Source: Undaria pinnatifida
Taxonomy: Eukaryota > Sar > Phaeophyceae > Laminariales > Alariaceae
NCBI GenBank assembly: GCA_012845835.1
Contig: JABAKD010000004.1
Location: forward strand, 11,075,522 to 11,139,521
Reading direction: 5' to 3'
Length of the DNA stretch: 64,000 nucleotides
The notes under the pieces were generated by a model. It made no database searches, had not been told where the DNA came from, and was given only the letters and a program-made list of their open reading frames with translations. The position numbers were made by a program, and so were the translations under genes. Shown here piece by piece: positions 57,846-64,000 of the stretch. Numbering within the stretch: position 1 is the first letter of the stretch; each line of letters begins with the position of its first letter.

Positions 57846-57955
57846 CGACCTATGCCCTTAAGGCGGACACACCCAGTAATACGCGCGATTGGAGTATCAT
57901 ACACAGCTTGCAAATATGACTTTCGACAAAACCTTCGATCTCACGGCTGGAATCT
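57846..57955 (+). repeat. Family D interspersed repeat copy
   Basis: CGCGATTGGAGTATCATACA, GCTTGCAAATATGACTTTCG, ACCTTCGATCTCACGGCTGG. Closest to 43830-43925. Confidence 0.65.
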
Positions 57956-58084
57956 ATTTTTGTTTTTGTAACATACATGTAGGAAAAGGTGCCCTGGCAG
58001 CGGGAAAACGCTGCCTGCCACCTCCAGTGGGACCGTCTTGTGTATTATTGTCGAACTTGAAAAGCACTCTCCCCGGTATCCCCA

Positions 58085-58251
58085 GGAAATGAAACCGCTT
58101 GGATATTGACAGGTCCGCCCTATATCTATCCGGCCGACCTGCTATCCCGCCGCTTCAGGGGGGAGAGTGTTGTAAGGCTTAGTTTGGGTAAGATGTTGGT
58201 TAACCTTGTGCAAGTGGTTGAAAGGACTAATACCCCTCTAATACCTTAACA
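58085..58251 (+). mobile_element. 3' end of an LTR retrotransposon with an 84-bp LTR
   Basis: A purine tract (AGGGGGGAGAG, 58157-58167) is directly followed by an 84-bp unit, 58168-58251, beginning TGTTGTAAGG and ending CCTTAACA. The unit matches the solo copy at 27148-27231 in reverse. Sequence just upstream can read ADLLSRRF, like the end of an RNase H region. Fossil, truncated on the left. Confidence 0.6.
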
Positions 58252-58330
58252 AATGTCGTCGTCGGCAGGACCATGGGTTCTTGAGGCATACGCTTGGCGG
58301 GGCAACTGATTAAAGGCCGATTCTACGATA

Positions 58331-58364
<34 letters not shown>

Positions 58365-58974
58365 TCAGCGATTTTTTTAACGACCGTTTCGCGACTGCTG
58401 AATACGAGGAAGATGCCATGAAACTAATATTTTGCCCATGTTTTCTCGTTGGCGAGGGACTACCGACCGATGGCGTCGTCGGGGTGGCAAGGGGCACCGT
58501 GTTTCAGGAGATACGGGCGGGAGTGCTGGTTTCAAAACCGGCGATTTTGTTGAAGAAAAGGGTGTTGGGGGGGGGGCTACCGCAGAACGAGCCTTAAACC
58601 TGTCACCAGTGGTCAAACGGACCAGGGCTATTAGCGAAAATCTCTAGTTCCTTAACAGGAGGGGCTTGACAGTGGGCACGTCTTTTTCTAAAGGACGTTT
58701 TTCTTGGTTGGCGGGGGGGGGGGCGATTGTTCGCACCGGCAGGTACCAGGTCAGCTTAGTGAACCCGCGGGTCTTAGTTACGTGTTCAAGGGACAAGGAG
58801 AAACAAAACGTGCGAAGTAAATAGATGGGGTGAGCGAAACAAAAACGGCACCGTTTTCACCCGCTGGGCCGAAAAAAACAACCACGGATAAGAAAGCAAG
58901 CCACGTACCGGCATTCATTGCCGGGAGCACACACGATATCATACAAAATACACGGGTCAGGTCACCTCTCGCGA

Positions 58975-60800
58975 CTCTGATCGGGTCGGGTCAGGGTGCG
59001 ACCCGACCCCCCACCCTTGAGGTGTTGAAAACCTCTCTTTATCAGTCCCGACGACTCGGCCCGTGAGAGTTCAAATTCCTCCCGAGACGCGGGCTACGAT
59101 AAAGGTATACCCTTTTTTGGCAACAATATTTTCTGAATGGCAGGGCTGGCTTCTTAACCCAAAAGCGTCGGGAATACGACATTTCTTTTTGCGTGATTCT
59201 CGGTGTGTGTACATAGATAGGCCACATAGAATCATTAATCCGCGGTGGCGGCTTTATTTTTGTCTTTTTTCAGAAGGACATGTCTTACGCTTCCAAAATT
59301 GATGGGTAGTATGAGAAAGGAAACGTGGTGCGCGCCTCTATCGTAGCACGCGTCCCGACCCGACCCGACTCGACCCGACCCGACTCAACCCGCGAGATGT
59401 TGACAATTTCACAGGGTTTTGACGGGTCATGACCCGGCCCGCGGGTCGGGTCAGATGGTATTTCAAATATCCGCGGGTCGAGTCGAGTCGGGGTCAGGAG
59501 GTAGGTGTTGGAAATCTCACGGGTCGGATCGAGTCGGGTCGAGTCCAAAAGGTTTTTTTCAAAATATCACGGGTCGGGCCGGGTCACCCTGGCTAACCAT
59601 ATCCGATTCGATCTGCGAGAAGAGAACCGACCCGTGAACAGCTCTGGGAATTTTCTGACCCAATCCATGGGTCGGGTCGTGACCCGTCAAAAGCCGTGGT
59701 TGATTGCTTTGGGCTTGAAATCCGTAACGCGTGCCATGAATGAGAGTTGAGAGTAGGGCTTATGCAACGAGATCGTGTGTGTGGAGGTTGGTGTGTGAGG
59801 GGTATGGGTGTGTGGGCGCGATGTGTAGGGGTGGCAGCGCGAAGTGTAGGGGTGACATCCGCGAGGAGGGTTGGTAATCGGAGAGAGTGATCGCACGAAA
59901 GAAAAAAAGGCAGGCAGGTGCCTGCTTTCAATAACGGTGTCAGGAAACAGGAAACAAAAGTGCTTGCAGAAGGTGCCTCACAGCATGAACTTGGTTGGGG
60001 GGTAAAAATACTACAGGGATTTTCGTGGGACGAAACATTTCCTCACGTGGGTCGGATCGTCGGATCGGGTCAGAGTGTGATCCCGCGCAACCCGCGATAT
60101 TTGAAAACCTCCTGATCCGACCCGACCCGACCCGACCCGTGAAATTTTAAACACCTTCTGACCCGACCCGGCTCGACCCGCGAGGCGAGCGGGTCGGGTC
60201 ACGACCCGTGAAAACCCTGACAAAATATACCAGGTGGTATCCCAGAAGATATGGAACGTAGAGAATCTGGGGTTTGGTTCATGGAGCGGCATTTGCATCT
60301 AAAGACTACATGGAAGGCGTGTTCAGTTAAGGGGGACACCTACAATGGTTGATAAGAGCCAGTACGGTTGAAAATTTGTGAACTCGCGCTGGGCACCGAA
60401 GAGTAGCGAACTCTTTCTTACCCGCGTTAGAAAACAATATTCACCGAGATCTACAATGTCAGAAGCAAGATGCAATAGAAAAAAAAGGGCTGTCAAAACC
60501 ACAAGTATGGTATTATGGAGAAAAGAAACGCCCCCCCGCTTTTTGGGCTTTAGCTTTTCATCTCAGATGTTTTTGGCCTGGTCTATCTACACGCTAGGGT
60601 TAGGATCGTTAGCGCCGGGCATTTTCACGGGGCATGGCTGGAAACTCGGGCGGGGTCAGGATATTAGAGAGTCTCGCGGATTGCGTCCAGTAGGGTCAGG
60701 AGATGTCCCACATGCCCCCGGCCGGTCGGGTCGGGTCGGGTCGGGTCGGGTCGGGTCGGGTCGACAGGGGTCGGGTCGAGTCCCCCTGGCCCGATCCAAG
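58975..60800. repeat. Dispersed GGGTCGGGTC / GACCCGACCC clusters
   Basis: Clusters at 58980-59005, 59350-59400, 59430-59480, 59515-59590, 59665-59690, 60050-60205 and 60715-60780, separated by phrases such as GAAAACCTC and GGGATTTTC, in both orientations. No coding signal. Confidence 0.75.
59086..59353 (+). mobile_element. MITE family A copy
   Basis: Ends GACGCGGGCTACGATAAAGG and CCTCTATCGTAGCACGCGTC. Internal GGCCACATAGAATCATTAAT and AAGGACATGTCTTACGCTTC match the 54 kb copy. It is embedded in GGGTC clusters. Confidence 0.75.
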
Positions 60801-61079
60801 AGGAGAGTGACCCGGCACGTGAATAAAACCGGATCATACCGCATTTGTCTCTTAGGTCGCTATACATGAGGCCCCCCAAAAGGTTCATTAATATCTGGCA
60901 CTAGCAACTACATCACCATGGCAGAAGACCGAGTACTACATCACCAACCAATCAATCAATCGATCAATGCCGTCGCCAGCTCGAGCGATTAGTGAAGTTA
61001 GACAAACAGAGAGACACCCTACCTAAAACGAAAGGTTGCTGAGACGAAAGAAAACAAAAAAAGGCTCAAGTCCGGCAGG

Positions 61080-61680
61080 CTTTCTGCTGCCAGCTACTTT
61101 TCTCTCTCTCTCTCCCCCCACCCCCCTCCGTCCCTCCCCCTTCATCTATCTCCCTATCTCTCATCTTCGCTACAGGTAGTATTCTGCCTACGCGTAAACA
61201 CTACGGAGGCGCCGACCTGGTACCCAGCTTCCCCAAGAGAAGCCAACACCGAGCTCACCCACTCAACCCCGCCCTCCTCTTCCCTCCTTCCCTCCATACG
61301 TTTCTTCCACAACAGGTCAGAATCAATATCTAACGAGACACGACCATCAAGCCCCTATCGCTTCGCTCCTCTGCTAAGATAATAGTCCGTAAGGCTACTG
61401 GCCAATACACGGACTATACCATGATACCTCCGTCCCTGTCTTCCGCGACGTGACAGGCCCTCTGCGATAACCGGTCGTCATCAAACCTTTCTAAGGTGCC
61501 CCGAGAAGCTACCTGCTACAGTAGACAATTGTCACAGCAGTGACAGCACGTACGTACTTGCGAATGCTGCTGCCACATGCCCGCCGATGGACTATCCTAC
61601 AAACCGTCACCAAGCTGTTCTTCTCTTCTCTCCGCGGTACCCGTACGCGCTTCAGCGCCCGCAACAACTAGAATAAAAAA
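61080..61680 (+). other. Two strong splice-acceptor-like sites without an open frame
   Basis: Long C/T tracts end in CTACAG (61177) and CAACAG (61315), each followed by GT-starting sequence (GTAGTATTCTGCC and GTCAGAATCAATATC). Neither following stretch stays open in any frame for long. It could be spliced UTR or non-coding RNA, or chance. A 9-bp stem (ATAGTCCGT, 61382-61390, with ACGGACTAT, 61409-61417) lies downstream. Confidence 0.25.
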
Positions 61681-62234
61681 GAGCGAAACAGGTATTTGAC
61701 AGCACTGAAACGAAATCAACTGGGGGGAGAGCAAGGAAGAGGATCAACACGCTACTACGACATCACAGATAAACCGACTACTACGAGCACACAGCTGGGC
61801 CTATGGTATTCATACCACATTACAACCTGTCCAAGAGACAGAAAACTAACCTTCCCCCCTTCGGCTTTTGCCCAGCCCCAGCCAGAGCGCGTGGGGGAAG
61901 TCATAATAATCACAAGACGATAAAAGTTACATATATCATCTGCAAAAAAAAAAGACAACTACTTGTGCTCGCTACTCGGGCTATCGTAGCTGGTGGTCAC
62001 GACGCGCGAGTACACGTCGGTAATGAGTCCACCGTTGCCGTTAAACCTTCCCGGGCCAAAGTGAGCAAAGCACAAACATAAGACGATGGAATAAAATTAA
62101 ATATATCCGAAAAATACCTGAAGAGCTACTTGCAGGTATCCTACCGTAGGTACTTGGTTTCTCTCGCGAAGAAAAATCTAGGTTCTCGGATAATTCTCGG
62201 AAAAAAAAAGGCAAACTTACGCCGTCTTTCCGAG

Positions 62235-62815
62235 AAGCACCCCCCCCCCCCCCCCCCCCCCCGACCCCCCCCCGCCCCCTCCCTCCCCCCGTCTGCCTAT
62301 ATGTTCGGGGGGAAGGGGGAGGTATGTACGTACGTACTCATACAACAGCTGTTTGCAAGGGTGAACAAGACCCGCAAAACGCAAAAAAAAAAAAATCACA
62401 AAACCAAACACCGGCGCCTCAAAATTATCGTATCGTAAGTGACAAGCGAAAAATCTCGATCTCCACCCCTCCCGCTTCTCCGCCCCTTCGCTCCAATCAG
62501 ATCGCGCAAAAGCCAAGTATTACCAACCCCATCACCCCCCCCGACCCCCCATTCGACTCCCGCGTGAACGAGATCCGACACCAAACACCAAACAAGCCCC
62601 CCCCCCCCCCCCCCCGGCTTCTTCGTCTCTTGTTCCAACCAGATCCAACAAAGAACACCCCCCCCCCCCCCCCCAATCTCCGTCTCTCGTTTCAACGAGA
62701 TCGAAAGAAAACAACCCAACTGCCCCTACACCACCTCCATTTCTCGTTCAAAACGAGATTGCGCAAAGAAACATCAAACCACCCCCCTCCCCCCCCCCCC
62801 CCCCCCCCCTCAATC
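62235..62815 (+). repeat. Tandem repeat of about 75 bp with long poly-C spacers
   Basis: Five or six units built on TCTCGTTCCAACGAGATCGC and CAAAGAACACAAAC, alternating with C-runs of 15-25 (about 62240-62262, 62600-62616, 62657-62674, 62785-62808). The TCTCGTTNNAACGAGA part is itself palindromic. Confidence 0.75.
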
Positions 62816-63539
62816 AAAGGCCAACGTAGGCATCTTCCGCCGTAGCGTCGACCACTGTAGGGGTTAAAAGCCATCCGCGCCCCTTTCCCCCACCCCCCTC
62901 ACACACATCCCTGCAAAAAATCCGTGGAGAGCTGGCCGGGCCACGCTCGGGGGGGCAGAGCGAAGGAAAGCACAAGCACACCACTCACCGTGCTTTCAAT
63001 TTTTCGTTTCCCCTAGACCACCACCAACAGATGAGCCAGTACCAATAGACCAGCACAAGCAAATCAACAGCCCGCTATCAAGAGAAACAGTTTCCGACAA
63101 AAAATCCCGACCGTAGAGGTACACGCCCCCTCGACCAGCACTCGACTTGCCACCCACGAGAAGACAAAGAAAATCCCGAGAAATTTCCGGAACGCTCAGC
63201 AAGTAAAATTCTGAGAAATTTCTGGAGAGGTCTGCGACTATTTATTTTTAGAATGTTCCGATAGATACTACAGATGCACGGAAGAGACACCAGTGGGGCT
63301 GTTTCGCCTTTTTTTTCACCGTACCCCCCCTCCGCTGACCGTTCTCTACCCACCTACAAAGATACGCGACGCAACGCAACGCAACACGACGCCAAAGATT
63401 TGCACACATAATAGACAGGCAGACAGGCAGACACACAGGCAGACCACGTAGACAAGACACAGGCACTACACAGGAAGGCGCGCCGCCTGACGAAGGTTCG
63501 GGTGGTTCGGAGAACATTACACTTCCAAGGATATGTCTG

Positions 63540-63755
63540 GTAGGGTATACTCAAGTAGGTTCTTCGGGTCATACTCGGGTAGGTAGGGGTAGGTATACCC
63601 GGACATACCCGGGTAGAGTACGACATACTTGTACAATCTCGGGTATCCGTGCTCCAAGCCTCATTGGTAAGGTCATACTCGGGTAGGTACCCAGGTATAC
63701 CCGGGTATAGGGTACCCTGGTATAGGTACCCGGTATAGGTACCCGGCGTACATGC
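63540..63755 (-). repeat. GGGTATACCCGGGTAGGTA minisatellite
   Basis: About ten degenerate units of 18-24 bp (CTCGGGTAGGTACCCAGGTA and variants). Confidence 0.75.
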
Positions 63756-64000
63756 CTTAATAAACACGCCCTTAAACGCTTCGTGTTTTGGTTCCGATGG
63801 TCGTCTCGGCCGGTGCGGTGCCGCGATTTGTGTGTGTGTGCCCGCCGGGCAGAGGCGCTGTCTAGTCTGTTGTGACTGCCTATGGAGTTGCAAAATAGGG
63901 AACGCGGCGGAGGGGGAGGAGGCGAGGGTGATGGGTTAGTTCGAGTGCTCAAAAGCAGGAATACGCACGTTCCACGAGTTGTACGTACAAGAACAGGTCT

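Noticed and set aside
59010-59090. tRNA-like T-arm (GAGAGTTCAAATTCCTC)
   Set aside because: The T-stem is imperfect and no acceptor-stem partner exists at the right distance. It lies at the edge of a GGGTC cluster and a MITE.

Overview
The window looks like nuclear DNA of a photosynthetic stramenopile, most likely a brown alga or a close ochrophyte. Its one recognisable host gene is a plastid zeaxanthin epoxidase (ZEP). It lacks the plant-type C-terminal FHA domain, and its N-terminus reads as a signal peptide followed by a Phe-type cleavage site, as in proteins imported into secondary plastids. Introns are long, GT-AG and full of mini- and microsatellites, which fits brown algae. The species call is inference.

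Layout: (1) 182-4443, the 3' part of a plus-strand multi-exon gene of unknown function that begins outside the window. (2) 4444-14713, intergenic DNA made of minisatellites, long poly-C tracts and several small interspersed repeat families. (3) 14714-25603, an old, broken Ty3/Gypsy-type LTR retrotransposon. (4) 25604-28956, a short unrecognised open frame, an 84-bp solo LTR, a C-rich tandem repeat and the ZEP 5' region. (5) 28957-51504, the complete ZEP gene in 12 exons. The exons total 1731 nt, or 576 codons plus stop, and all junctions are GT-AG and phase-consistent. Introns make up about 92 percent of the gene and carry nearly all the repeats. (6) 51505-64000, gene-poor DNA with MITE copies, a retrotransposon end with an 84-bp LTR, GGGTC minisatellites, poly-C tandem repeats and two splice-acceptor-like sites with no clear reading frame.

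The most interesting observations concern how repeats shape the two host genes. C-rich tails of an interspersed element appear to supply the polypyrimidine tracts of terminal ZEP exon 12 and of an exon in the left gene. A decayed but open copy of ZEP exon 11 lies in intron 10 beside a large inverted-repeat element. The last ZEP residues are encoded in a unit that is repeated downstream of the stop. Two copies of a CAGTCGGAT-type element lie head to head in intron 1. Two 84-bp LTR-like units, one with a target-site duplication and one behind a purine tract, point to an unusually small LTR family. No tRNA, rRNA, CRISPR array or prokaryotic operon was found.
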